This document shows positions 8,329-15,476 of a DNA stretch of 48,238 nucleotides, piece after piece; position 1 is the first letter of the stretch, and each line of letters begins with the position of its first letter. The translations under genes and the position numbers were made by a program. Below the pieces are notes generated by a model, which ran no database searches, was not told the DNA's origin, and saw only the letters and a list, made by a program, of their open reading frames with translations. Source of the stretch: Candidatus Galligastranaerophilus intestinavium (GTDB taxonomy: Bacteria; Cyanobacteriota; Vampirovibrionia; Gastranaerophilales; Gastranaerophilaceae); the NCBI GenBank assembly GCA_018716625.1, contig DVJQ01000073.1, positions 1 to 48,238 on the forward strand, in the 5' to 3' direction.

Positions 8329-8835
8329 ATGGAATTAATAAAAAAAGGGCGTGCTTTTAAGTTTGGCGATAATATTTCAACAGACCACATTGCGCCGGGC
8401 AGACTTTTTCACCTGAGAAGCAATCTTGAAGAATTTTCTAAACATGTGCTCGAGGATGCCGATCCTGAATTTGCCTCTAAAATGCAAAAGGGCGACTTTG
8501 TTGTTGCGGGAAATAACTTTGGACTCGGTTCATCTCGTGAACATGCTCCGCAAATTATAAAAATAGCAGGTGTAGGTGCTGTTATTGCAAAAAGTTTTGC
8601 AAGAATTTTTTACAGAAATGCAATTAACATCGGTCTTTTAGCTATTGAATGCAATACCGACAATATTGAAGCAGGTGACGAGCTTGAACTTGATATAAAA
8701 AACGGAGTTCTAAAAAATCTTACAAAAGGCGAAACACTTGAAATAACACCTCTACCCGATGTTATGATTAAACTTTTAAACGACGGCGGACTGATTGAAC
8801 ACTTAAAAAAACATGGAGATTTTGACCTTGTATAA
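8329..8835 (+). CDS. LeuD-family aconitase/isopropylmalate isomerase small subunit
   Basis: Swivel-domain subunit of the split aconitase superfamily; a LeuC-like large subunit is needed but is not in the window. It has GDNISTDHIAPGR near the N-terminus, the substrate loop NNFGLGSSREHAP and the AKSFARIFYRNAIN segment. Start choice: the ATG at 8293 overlaps a TATAAT -10 box (8289-8294) and lacks a ribosome-binding site. The ATG at 8329 follows GGAGGTG at ideal spacing, giving 168 residues. It overlaps the next gene, an isocitrate-dehydrogenase-type enzyme. The pair may therefore act on citrate or homocitrate rather than isopropylmalate. Confidence 0.8.
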   Translation: MELIKKGRAFKFGDNISTDHIAPGRLFHLRSNLEEFSKHVLEDADPEFASKMQKGDFVVAGNNFGLGSSREHAPQIIKIAGVGAVIAKSFARIFYRNAINIGLLAIECNTDNIEAGDELELDIKNGVLKNLTKGETLEITPLPDVMIKLLNDGGLIEHLKKHGDFDLV

Positions 8836-9826
8836 TGTAACTTTAATAAACGGGGATGGTATTGGACCTGAAATAACAGACGCTGTTGTAAAAATTTTAG
8901 AAGCCTCGGGAATTGAAATTAACTGGGATCTGCAGACAGCAGGTGCTGATGTTGTGGCTCTTGGCGATGTTCCTTTGCCAAACAGGGTTATTGAATCAAT
9001 CAAAAAAAACAAAGTTGCCCTTAAAGCTCCTGTCACAACTCCCATAGGCAAGGGGTTTCGCTCGGTAAACGTACAGTTAAGGCGCGAACTTGATTTGTTT
9101 GCAAACCTTCGACCTTCAAAAAATCTGCCAAACATTAAAACACCCTTTAAAAATGTGGATTTGGTTGTAGTGAGGGAAAATACGGAAGATTTATACGCGG
9201 GTATCGAGCACAAAATAAACAACGACAGGGTTGAGGGAATAAAATTAATCACCCGTCAAGGTTCTACAAGAATTTGCAAATGGGCGTTTGATTATGCCGT
9301 AAAACACAACAGGAGCGAAGTTTGCGCGGTCACAAAAGCCAACATTTGCAAGCTTGCTGACGGTTTATTTTTGGAATGTTTCAGAGAAGTTGCAAAAGAA
9401 TACCCAAATATTACTCCAAGAGAAATTCTTGTGGATAATCTTTGTATGCAACTTGTTTTAAACCCTTCTCAATTTGATGTTTTAGTTTTGCCAAATTTGT
9501 ACGGGGACATCGTATCAGACCTTTGCGCGGGATTAATCGGCGGCTTGGGTGTTGCGCAAGGAGCCAACATCGGGCTTGATTGCGCAGTGTTTGAGCCGGT
9601 GCATGGCAGTGCACCCGACATTAAAGGTAAAAATATCGCAAACCCTACGGCACTTTTAATGAGCGCTATTGAGATGGTTAGATATTTGGGCGAATTTAAT
9701 ATTGCACAAAAACTTCAAAATGCACTTTTTAAAACCCTTCAAGAAGGTAAGGTTTTAACTTTTGACCTTGGAGGCAGTGCCAAAACTACCGAGTTTAGGG
9801 ATGAAATTATTAAAAATTTAGAGTAA
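8813..9826 (+). CDS. NAD-type isocitrate/homoisocitrate dehydrogenase family enzyme
   Basis: Beta-decarboxylating dehydrogenase of 337 residues. The N-terminal loop INGDGIGPEI is present. The substrate helix reads GKGFRSVNVQLRR, with the Ser-x-Asn typical of isocitrate dehydrogenase rather than the LRxxxxLR pattern of LeuB. VRENTEDLYAGIEH also resembles isocitrate or homoisocitrate enzymes. The cofactor motif HGSAPDIKGKNIANP has Asp-Ile, indicating NAD rather than NADP. The start overlaps the LeuD-like gene by 23 bases, indicating one operon. Likely role: 2-oxoglutarate (or 2-oxoadipate) formation. LeuB is the alternative. Confidence 0.75.
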   Translation: MEILTLYNVTLINGDGIGPEITDAVVKILEASGIEINWDLQTAGADVVALGDVPLPNRVIESIKKNKVALKAPVTTPIGKGFRSVNVQLRRELDLFANLRPSKNLPNIKTPFKNVDLVVVRENTEDLYAGIEHKINNDRVEGIKLITRQGSTRICKWAFDYAVKHNRSEVCAVTKANICKLADGLFLECFREVAKEYPNITPREILVDNLCMQLVLNPSQFDVLVLPNLYGDIVSDLCAGLIGGLGVAQGANIGLDCAVFEPVHGSAPDIKGKNIANPTALLMSAIEMVRYLGEFNIAQKLQNALFKTLQEGKVLTFDLGGSAKTTEFRDEIIKNLE

Positions 9827-9835
9827 AAATATTTT

Positions 9836-10207
9836 ATGAAACTTGAAAATATCGGACTTGGTATAGATGTTGAAAACGTTGAGCGTTTTAAAAAATATAC
9901 CCAAAAAGACAATCCTTTTGTAAACAGGATTTTTACAAAAAAAGAAATTGAATATTCTTATAAAACAAAAAACTTTGCTCAACACCTTTGTGCAAGATAT
10001 TGCGCCAAAGAAGCATGTGTAAAAGCGCTCTATTCCTTGGGAGTAGACGGGTATTTTTGTCGCGATTTTGAGGTGGAAAATCTGCCCTCGGGAGTACCCA
10101 AAATCAACCTTATAGGTCCAAAAAGAGGGGATAATTTAAACTTTAAGCTCTCTTTGTCGCACACTGATACTTTTGCTGCTGCCACAGTTATAGTTGTTAT
10201 TAACTAA
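9836..10207 (+). CDS. acpS: Holo-[acyl-carrier-protein] synthase
   Basis: Transfers phosphopantetheine from CoA to apo-ACP for fatty-acid synthesis. The 123 residues match AcpS length. They contain the magnesium-binding GLGIDVENVERF near residue 7, the helix YCAKEACVKAL around 55-65, and a C-terminal LSLSHTDTFAAATVIV strand. It starts ten bases after the dehydrogenase stop without an obvious Shine-Dalgarno, so it is probably the third gene of that operon. Confidence 0.93.
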   Translation: MKLENIGLGIDVENVERFKKYTQKDNPFVNRIFTKKEIEYSYKTKNFAQHLCARYCAKEACVKALYSLGVDGYFCRDFEVENLPSGVPKINLIGPKRGDNLNFKLSLSHTDTFAAATVIVVIN

Positions 10208-10299
10208 ATATATACTTTTGTAATTTTTTATAAAGTTGTGTAAAAATTTCGCCAAAACATGATGAGATTGCCATAAAAAAGCGTTAAACTCAGCATGTT

Positions 10300-10509
10300 A
10301 TGAATATTGTAAAAGTACTCGATGATTATTCTAAAACAGATGATCAAAGAGAGCTGGTTGAGTATTTAAAAGGCGTTTTGCCTTCTACAGTTTGTTATGA
10401 ACCCATTAAAAACAAGGATTTTATAAGAAAGTACATGACCCCTCTCAATGATTTTGTTATTTACACGACAGCAATGCCTTGCACTGATACAAGACGGGTG
10501 TTGATGTAG
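10300..10509 (+). CDS. Small hypothetical protein (69 aa)
   Basis: No family recognised. The frame is bounded by an ATG at 10300 with no good ribosome-binding site and is followed 26 bases later by a strong hairpin terminator, which supports an independent unit. The protein is mixed-charge, has two cysteines, no signal peptide and no membrane helix. It may be real but coding status is uncertain. Confidence 0.4.
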   Translation: MNIVKVLDDYSKTDDQRELVEYLKGVLPSTVCYEPIKNKDFIRKYMTPLNDFVIYTTAMPCTDTRRVLM

Positions 10510-10535
10510 TTTTTATGTTAAAAAATATTAATAAC

Positions 10536-10561
10536 TGACCCTCTTTAGACAAAGAGGGTCA
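10536..10561 (+). terminator. Strong hairpin before fliN
   Basis: TGACCCTCTTT-AGAC-AAAGAGGGTCA is an 11-bp perfect stem with a four-base loop. The following tract (TGTTGTTGT) is only moderately T-rich. It separates the 69-residue ORF from fliN. Confidence 0.7.
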
Positions 10562-10581
10562 TGTTGTTGTAAAATAATATT

Positions 10582-10872
10582 ATGAGCGAGAATTTAAAAG
10601 AACTGAAAAACTCATATCCTGACTTTAACTTTGCAAATCTTGCAAAAATTGCAAATGTTGAGGTTAAACTTACTGCCCAACTTGGTAAAACAAAAGTGCC
10701 TCTGAAAGACATTTTGAGATTTGAAACAGGAAGCCTTGTTTCGCTTGATAACAGGGAGGATGAGCCTGTTGATATTTTTGTCGATAATGTCCTTGTGGCA
10801 CGCGGAATGGTTGTTGCTCTTGATAATTACTATGGCGTAAAAATAACAGAAATAATCAAAGACAACAAATAA
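10582..10872 (+). CDS. fliN: FliN/SpoA-domain protein (flagellar switch or type III C-ring type)
   Basis: The last 70 residues match the FliN/SpoA (SPOA) beta-domain. NVEVKLTAQLGKTKVPLKDI is followed by the FETGSLVSLD segment, then EPVDIFVDNVLVARG and GVKITEI. FliN forms the lower C-ring of the flagellar switch; the related SpaO/YscQ builds type III sorting platforms. At 96 residues it is a single-domain form. No other flagellar or secretion gene adjoins it. A TAAAAT-like -10 box lies about ten bases before the ATG and no Shine-Dalgarno is seen, so it may be leaderless. Confidence 0.85.
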   Translation: MSENLKELKNSYPDFNFANLAKIANVEVKLTAQLGKTKVPLKDILRFETGSLVSLDNREDEPVDIFVDNVLVARGMVVALDNYYGVKITEIIKDNK

Positions 10873-10909
10873 AATTTTATCACTACTAAAATGTATATTT
10901 GGAGAAATT

Positions 10910-11317
10910 ATGAAAAAATTTTTAATTGCAATGTTATTTTTAGCTTTTATAAACTGTGCAAATGCTCAAAATTTAAGCGTTTCTGACAATATTGTAAAAG
11001 AGGAAGAACAGCAAGTACAAACTATTGAGAGCTACAATAATCTCTGCGAACAAAAAGTTCAGGAAAATTGGCAAAAATCAAACATAAAACACGATGATGT
11101 AACGATTAAAATAACTTTTAAAACACTGCAAGACGGCACAGTTGAGGACATAGAAGTACAAACGCCCTCAAAATACGAACAAAACAATCAAGCTGCAATA
11201 AAAGCAATACAAGACGCTGCACCGTTTTATTCTATACCCCAAGAATTAAATGCCCAATATGCAGAGCACACAATGTTTTTCCCTTGCAGAAGATATGCAC
11301 AAATGAAAACATTCTAA
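10910..11317 (+). CDS. Exported TonB C-terminal-like protein
   Basis: A signal peptide (residues 1-19, ending NCANA) is followed by a short linker. A TonB/TolA C-terminal-like fold follows, with the pattern VTIKITFKTLQDGTVEDIEV and then AAIKAIQDAAPFYSIP. It lacks the N-terminal membrane anchor and proline-rich span of a true energy transducer, so it is probably a soluble periplasmic relative. GGAGAAATTATG supports the start. It lies downstream of fliN and converges with the next gene. Confidence 0.6.
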   Translation: MKKFLIAMLFLAFINCANAQNLSVSDNIVKEEEQQVQTIESYNNLCEQKVQENWQKSNIKHDDVTIKITFKTLQDGTVEDIEVQTPSKYEQNNQAAIKAIQDAAPFYSIPQELNAQYAEHTMFFPCRRYAQMKTF

Positions 11318-11329
11318 CAAGTTTTTAAA

Positions 11330-11623
11330 TTAATCAAAAACAATCTGAATATTTTTCTTTTGTACATCGGCACTTGGTGCGAGTTTTTTATACATATAAA
11401 GCGGCACAGGCTTGTTAGGCGTTTTTCTTTGAGAAATTTTATTGTCAAAATCTTTTTTTTCGTCAACATATAGCTGCTTTACAAAAGTTTCGCTACTTTG
11501 TACTTCAGAGGGCATTTCATCAAACTGTGCACTAATTACCAATTTTTCTTTTGCAATGGCACTGTATGCACCAAAATAAACACTGAAAAACATCATAAGC
11601 GCAACTGCACAAATTCTTCTCAT
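11330..11623 (-). CDS. Small exported protein of unknown function (97 aa)
   Basis: Residues 1-24 form a signal peptide (RR start, hydrophobic core, YSAIA before the likely cleavage site). The mature part is about 73 residues, lysine-rich and without recognisable domains. It is convergent with the TonB-like gene. A terminator for the next minus-strand gene lies just upstream, so it is probably a separate unit. Confidence 0.55.
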   Translation of the reverse strand: MRRICAVALMMFFSVYFGAYSAIAKEKLVISAQFDEMPSEVQSSETFVKQLYVDEKKDFDNKISQRKTPNKPVPLYMYKKLAPSADVQKKNIQIVFD

Positions 11624-11660
11624 AACAAAATCTTTCTTCTTTCACTACCTTCTAATAATA

Positions 11661-11696
11661 TAAATCCCCGTAATTAAAAATAATCACAGGGATTTA
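11661..11696 (-). terminator. Terminator of the coiled-coil exported protein
   Basis: TAAATCCC and GGGATTTA form the stem base, which extends inward through TGTGATTA/TAATTACG pairs with G-U wobbles. The structure is nearly symmetric and may act in both directions, but it lies directly downstream of the minus-strand gene at 11724. Confidence 0.65.
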
Positions 11697-11723
11697 TAAA
11701 ATTGTTTACTAAAGTTAATATTT

Positions 11724-12143
11724 CTAGTAGCCAAGAGCCTTTAATTTTGCATCATAAATCTTGTTTATGTTTGTTTTTCTGGTATTTAGTGATTGCAGTT
11801 GTCTTTCATATGCTCTTAATTTAATTGTCTTTTGTGTTTGCAACATAGTTTTGTCATTGTTTACATCTTTAATGTTTTTCTCAACTGCCTTAATATCAGC
11901 CTCTACAGGAGCTAAAGCTTCTTTTCTTTCTTTTTCGATTTCATTTTTCTTTGCTTTGTTTTGCTCTTGTTTTTGCTTTTGAGCTGCAGCCTTTTGTGCT
12001 TGAATATCCTGTTTTGCAGCATCTTTAACCGCATTTATATCACTTTTAACAGCATTTTTAAAAGCACTGCCAAAACTGCTTGCTGCAAAAACCGAACTAA
12101 CACTTAGACATAGCGCAAGTGCCAATCCCAAACATCTCTTCAT
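11724..12143 (-). CDS. Exported Lys/Gln/Ala-rich coiled-coil protein
   Basis: A signal peptide (MKRCLGLALALCLSVSSVFA) is followed by about 115 residues dominated by K, Q, A, E and N with heptad periodicity, for example KAAAQKQKQEQNKAKKNEIE. This predicts a long periplasmic coiled coil. No enzymatic motif is present. It could be a periplasmic spacer, but function is unknown. The promoter must lie in 12144-12447, which it shares divergently with pyrF. Confidence 0.6.
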   Translation of the reverse strand: MKRCLGLALALCLSVSSVFAASSFGSAFKNAVKSDINAVKDAAKQDIQAQKAAAQKQKQEQNKAKKNEIEKERKEALAPVEADIKAVEKNIKDVNNDKTMLQTQKTIKLRAYERQLQSLNTRKTNINKIYDAKLKALGY

Positions 12144-12212
12144 AAAAACAACACTCCTTTTTTAACTACCCTATAATGATAACATTAAAAATAAGCATTG
12201 TAAACCAAATAA

Positions 12213-12305
12213 GGCGGCAATATTTATTTGCCGCCCATTTAGGATTGTTCTTTTATCCCCCGTTATGTCCAAATAGAGCAACACTCTATTAGCAAAAACT
12301 CAGGT
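12213..12305 (-). ncRNA. Candidate small RNA between the coiled-coil gene and pyrF
   Basis: This roughly 300-bp gap has no credible ORF but two hairpins. AATAGAG-CAACA-CTCTATT is around 12273-12291. GGCGGCAA-TATTTAT-TTGCCGCC (12213-12235) resembles a terminator although no gene ends there. Read on the minus strand, TTCGAA, a 17-base spacer and TATAAC just upstream would start an RNA of about 95 nt ending at the GC-rich hairpin. The T-tract after it is weak. Transcription is inferred. Confidence 0.3.
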
Positions 12306-12357
12306 TATATATTAATTAAAAATTTTTTCGAACATCAATTTCAAAATTTTTATTTTT

Positions 12358-12375
12358 TTTACAATTCTTTACAGA
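12358..12375 (+). promoter_or_regulatory. HLR1-like direct repeat upstream of pyrF
   Basis: TTTACA-ATTC-TTTACA repeats the motif found before ileS, identical over 16 bases. It ends 11 bp before the candidate pyrF -35, a typical activator position. Binding by an RpaB-like regulator is inferred. Confidence 0.45.
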
Positions 12376-12385
12376 AAAAGCAGAG

Positions 12386-12414
12386 TTGCATTTGTACCTC
12401 TAAGGTGTTAAAAT
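12386..12414 (+). promoter_or_regulatory. Sigma70-type promoter of the pyrF-ald-proBA operon
   Basis: TTGCAT (12386-12391), a 17-bp spacer and TAAAAT (12409-12414) place the start near 12421, about 27 bases before the pyrF ATG. Confidence 0.6.
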
Positions 12415-12447
12415 TCTTGTGCTATATATCTTTTTAAGGTTTGTTTA

Positions 12448-13209
12448 ATGGTAGTAAAAAGACCCCAAAATGCAACTGAAAGGCTAATACTCGCGCTTGA
12501 TGTAGATACGCTTGAGGAGGCAAAAAGTCTTGTATCTCAATTGAAAGACTATGTCGGATATTTTAAAGTGGGTCTGCAATTGTACACCGCATGCGGTTAC
12601 GATTCTGTTAAAATGATTCATGATATGGGCGCAAAAGTGTTTTTTGACGCTAAATTTCACGACATACCAAACACTGTAGCTCGTGCCAGTGCAAATCTTG
12701 TAAAAAATGATGTCGATTTTTTTGATTTACACATAAAAGGCGGCTCAAAAATGCTCTCGACAACCTGTCGACTATGTCGGGAAGTTGCCAAAAAATACAA
12801 TAAACCAACACCTACAATCTTGGGTGTTACTCTTTTATCAAGTTTTGGACAAAAAACGCTGAATCAGGAATTAAATGTAAATATGAACATTGACGAGTAT
12901 GTATCTCGTCTTGCAAAAGTGGCACTTGAAGCAAAGCTTGACGGGGTTGTGGCCTCTGCCTCGGAAGTCGGTGCAATAAGGCGCGTATGCGGAGATGAAT
13001 TTATCATAGTTTGCCCCGCAATTCGCCCTACATGGTCTGTTGTGGACGATCAGGTAAGAGTTGTTACACCAACAGATGCAATTGAAGCAGGTGTTGACTA
13101 TATGGTGGTGGGACGTCCCGTAATTTCGGCTAAAGATAAAATTGAAGCCATAACACTAATTATAGATGAAATTGAAGAAGCAAAAGAAACAATAGGGGAA
13201 AGACTTTAG
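12448..13209 (+). CDS. pyrF: Orotidine 5'-phosphate decarboxylase
   Basis: Converts OMP to UMP, the last step of de novo pyrimidine synthesis. The 253 residues form a TIM barrel: LILALDVD (13-20), the catalytic FFDAKFHDIPNTV with D67, K69 and D72, GVTLLSS, and the phosphate-binding VGRPVISAKD near the C-terminus. First gene of a tight run with ald, proB and proA (gap of five bases to ald). Confidence 0.96.
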   Translation: MVVKRPQNATERLILALDVDTLEEAKSLVSQLKDYVGYFKVGLQLYTACGYDSVKMIHDMGAKVFFDAKFHDIPNTVARASANLVKNDVDFFDLHIKGGSKMLSTTCRLCREVAKKYNKPTPTILGVTLLSSFGQKTLNQELNVNMNIDEYVSRLAKVALEAKLDGVVASASEVGAIRRVCGDEFIIVCPAIRPTWSVVDDQVRVVTPTDAIEAGVDYMVVGRPVISAKDKIEAITLIIDEIEEAKETIGERL

Positions 13210-13214
13210 AATAT

Positions 13215-14351
13215 ATGAAAACAAATTTTGGCATATTAAAAGAATTAAAAGAAGGTGAAACACGAGTTGCTCTTACTCCGGATTCTGTAGGAATGTTGAC
13301 TCAAGAGGGTTTATCCGTTGCAATAGAATCAGGTGCAGGAAGCCTAAGCGGTTTTGATGACATACAATATGAAAAAGCCGGCGCAAAAGTTGTTCAAAGT
13401 GCTCAGGAAATCTGGGAAAAATCAAGCGTCATCGTAAAAGTTAAAGAGCCTCAAAAGTCTGAATTTAAGTATTTTAGAGAAGACTTGGTCATATTTTCAT
13501 ACCTTCATTTGGCTGTTGAAGAAGAACTTGCAAAAGAACTGTTAAAGAAAAAAGTTTGTGCAATTGCAGCAGAAGCCGTTGAAACTCAATGGGGCGAGTT
13601 GCCGCTTTTAAGACCTATGAGTGAAGTAGCAGGCAGAATGAGTATACAGCTTGGCGCAAGATTTTTAGAAAAACAAAACGGTGGCAGAGGGCTGCTCTTG
13701 GGCGGAGTCCCCGGTGTTGCGCCCGCAAAAGTAGTAATTTTAGGCGGAGGTGTTGCAGGTTCAAATGCTGCCCAAGCTGCTCTTGGGATGGGAGCTGACG
13801 TTTCAGTTTTAGATGTAAATTCAAAAAGACTTTCAAATCTTGATATGTTTTTTGGCGGACAGATAAAAACCTATTATTCAAACTATTCAACTATTGCAAG
13901 TCACGTTCAAGAGGCAGATTTGCTCATAACTGCAGTACTTATACCCTCTGCTCGCGCCCCAAAACTTGTAAGCGCGCAGATGGTAAAAAGCATGAAAAAA
14001 GGCTCTGCCATAATAGATATAGCAATTGATCAGGGCGGAAACGTCGAAACAATTGACAGAGTTACAACTCTGGATAACCCCATTTTTGAAAAATACGGAG
14101 TCTTGCATTGTGCTGTTCCGAATATACCGTCTTATGTGCCCAAAACTTCCTCATACGCGTACTCTTACGCTATTTTGCCGTTCTTAAAAGAATTGGGAGA
14201 AAAAGGTACATTTGTTGCACTGAAAGAAAACGAAGCACTTTGCGCAGGCGTGTCAACCTTTAGAGGTGCCGTAACAAATGAGGCTCTGGCGCAATCTGTC
14301 GGCTGTGAACATACGGAAATTTCACTCTTAATAGGTTTTAAGGTCAAATAA
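13215..14351 (+). CDS. ald: Alanine dehydrogenase
   Basis: NAD-dependent interconversion of alanine with pyruvate and ammonia. The 378 residues carry the AlaDH/transhydrogenase N-domain with ETRVALTP (R17), VKVKEP (K75) and YLHLA (H98), matching the usual substrate-binding Arg, Lys and catalytic His. The Rossmann motif VILGGGVAGSNAA lies near 178. The C-terminal HCAVPNIPSYVPKTSS is also typical. Its stop overlaps the proB ATG (TAATG). Placement with pyrF and proBA suggests a nitrogen/amino-acid operon. Confidence 0.94.
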   Translation: MKTNFGILKELKEGETRVALTPDSVGMLTQEGLSVAIESGAGSLSGFDDIQYEKAGAKVVQSAQEIWEKSSVIVKVKEPQKSEFKYFREDLVIFSYLHLAVEEELAKELLKKKVCAIAAEAVETQWGELPLLRPMSEVAGRMSIQLGARFLEKQNGGRGLLLGGVPGVAPAKVVILGGGVAGSNAAQAALGMGADVSVLDVNSKRLSNLDMFFGGQIKTYYSNYSTIASHVQEADLLITAVLIPSARAPKLVSAQMVKSMKKGSAIIDIAIDQGGNVETIDRVTTLDNPIFEKYGVLHCAVPNIPSYVPKTSSYAYSYAILPFLKELGEKGTFVALKENEALCAGVSTFRGAVTNEALAQSVGCEHTEISLLIGFKVK

Positions 14352-15466
14352 TGAATAAAATCGGCGACGCAAAAAGAATTGTTTTTAAATTCGGTACAAA
14401 TATTTTAAGAAACGAGGACGGAGAAATCTCTCTTACCCGCCTCTATTCTTTTATTGAAGATATTTCAACTTTAAAAAAGAGGGGCAAAGAGGTCTTAATA
14501 GTTACCTCAGGCGCAGTCGGTCTGGGTGCCAAAAAATTAAATGTCGACACAAGCGCAAGCACTGTTTTGAAGCAAGCTGCAGCCTCTGTGGGTCAGCAGA
14601 TTTTAATGTCCATATGGCAAGACGGATTTGAAAAATATGGCTTGAGCGTGGCTCAGATTTTACTTACCGAAGAAGATTTTTCTAACAGAAAAAAATATTT
14701 AAGCCTGAGAAATACTCTCTCAAAGCTTTTAGAGCTTGGAATTGTCCCTATAATAAACCAAAATGACGCCGTTTCACCCTCCGAACTTGAACATGCCTGT
14801 TTTTCGGACAATGACAAATTATCCGCAATTGTAGCCTCAAAGCTCGATGCAGACTTGCTTGTAATGGTATCGGACATCGACGGACTTTTTGACAAAAACC
14901 CTAAAGAATATTCTGATGCCAAAAAAATAGACGTTGTTGAAAAAGTAACATCTAAAATTGAAAAACTTGCCTCAGGTGCTTCTTTGGGCGGCAGAGGCGG
15001 TATGATAACAAAACTTTTGGCTGCAAAAGTTGTAACTTCCTCAGGTTTGTACGCTATGATTGTTAACGGCAAAAAACCGCAGATTATAAAGAAAATTTTT
15101 GAAGAAGAAAACACAGGTACAATATTTTTGCCTACAAAAAACCTCTCGCACAAAAAACGCTGGATTGCTTACGCTACAAACATTATGGGCGAATTAACCG
15201 TAAATGCCGGCGCAAAATCTGCACTTGTTGATAAGCAAAAAAGCTTACTTGCAGTTGGCATAGTAAAAGTTGAGGGTGATTTTAAAGCAGGCGAAATTGT
15301 AAGCATTTTTGACGAGCAGGGAGTAGAATTTGCCCGCGCTATGGTAAATTACAACTCTGATGACTGCAAAAAAATCATTGGCGCCCACAGTGATGAAATA
15401 GAGGGCATTTTAGGCTATAAAACAGACGATGATGTAATAACAAAAGACAATCTGGTATTATTATAA
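14351..15466 (+). CDS. proB: Glutamate 5-kinase with C-terminal PUA domain
   Basis: Phosphorylates glutamate to gamma-glutamyl phosphate, committing it to proline. The 371 residues comprise an amino-acid kinase domain (KFGTNILR near the start, VTSGAVGLGAK, INQNDAVSPSEL, GRGGMITKLLAAK) to about 255. A PUA domain at about 285-360 has the typical ALVDKQKSLLAVGIVKVEG segment. The start overlaps the ald stop and proA follows ten bases later. Confidence 0.96.
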   Translation: MNKIGDAKRIVFKFGTNILRNEDGEISLTRLYSFIEDISTLKKRGKEVLIVTSGAVGLGAKKLNVDTSASTVLKQAAASVGQQILMSIWQDGFEKYGLSVAQILLTEEDFSNRKKYLSLRNTLSKLLELGIVPIINQNDAVSPSELEHACFSDNDKLSAIVASKLDADLLVMVSDIDGLFDKNPKEYSDAKKIDVVEKVTSKIEKLASGASLGGRGGMITKLLAAKVVTSSGLYAMIVNGKKPQIIKKIFEEENTGTIFLPTKNLSHKKRWIAYATNIMGELTVNAGAKSALVDKQKSLLAVGIVKVEGDFKAGEIVSIFDEQGVEFARAMVNYNSDDCKKIIGAHSDEIEGILGYKTDDDVITKDNLVLL

Positions 15467-15476
15467 AAGGGAAAAA

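Noticed and set aside
10208-10299. Three imperfect 8-bp units with 10-bp period on the minus strand (TTTACACA, TTTATAAA, ATTACAAA)
   Set aside because: Resembles HLR1 but the middle unit lacks the core and no minus-strand gene starts nearby.
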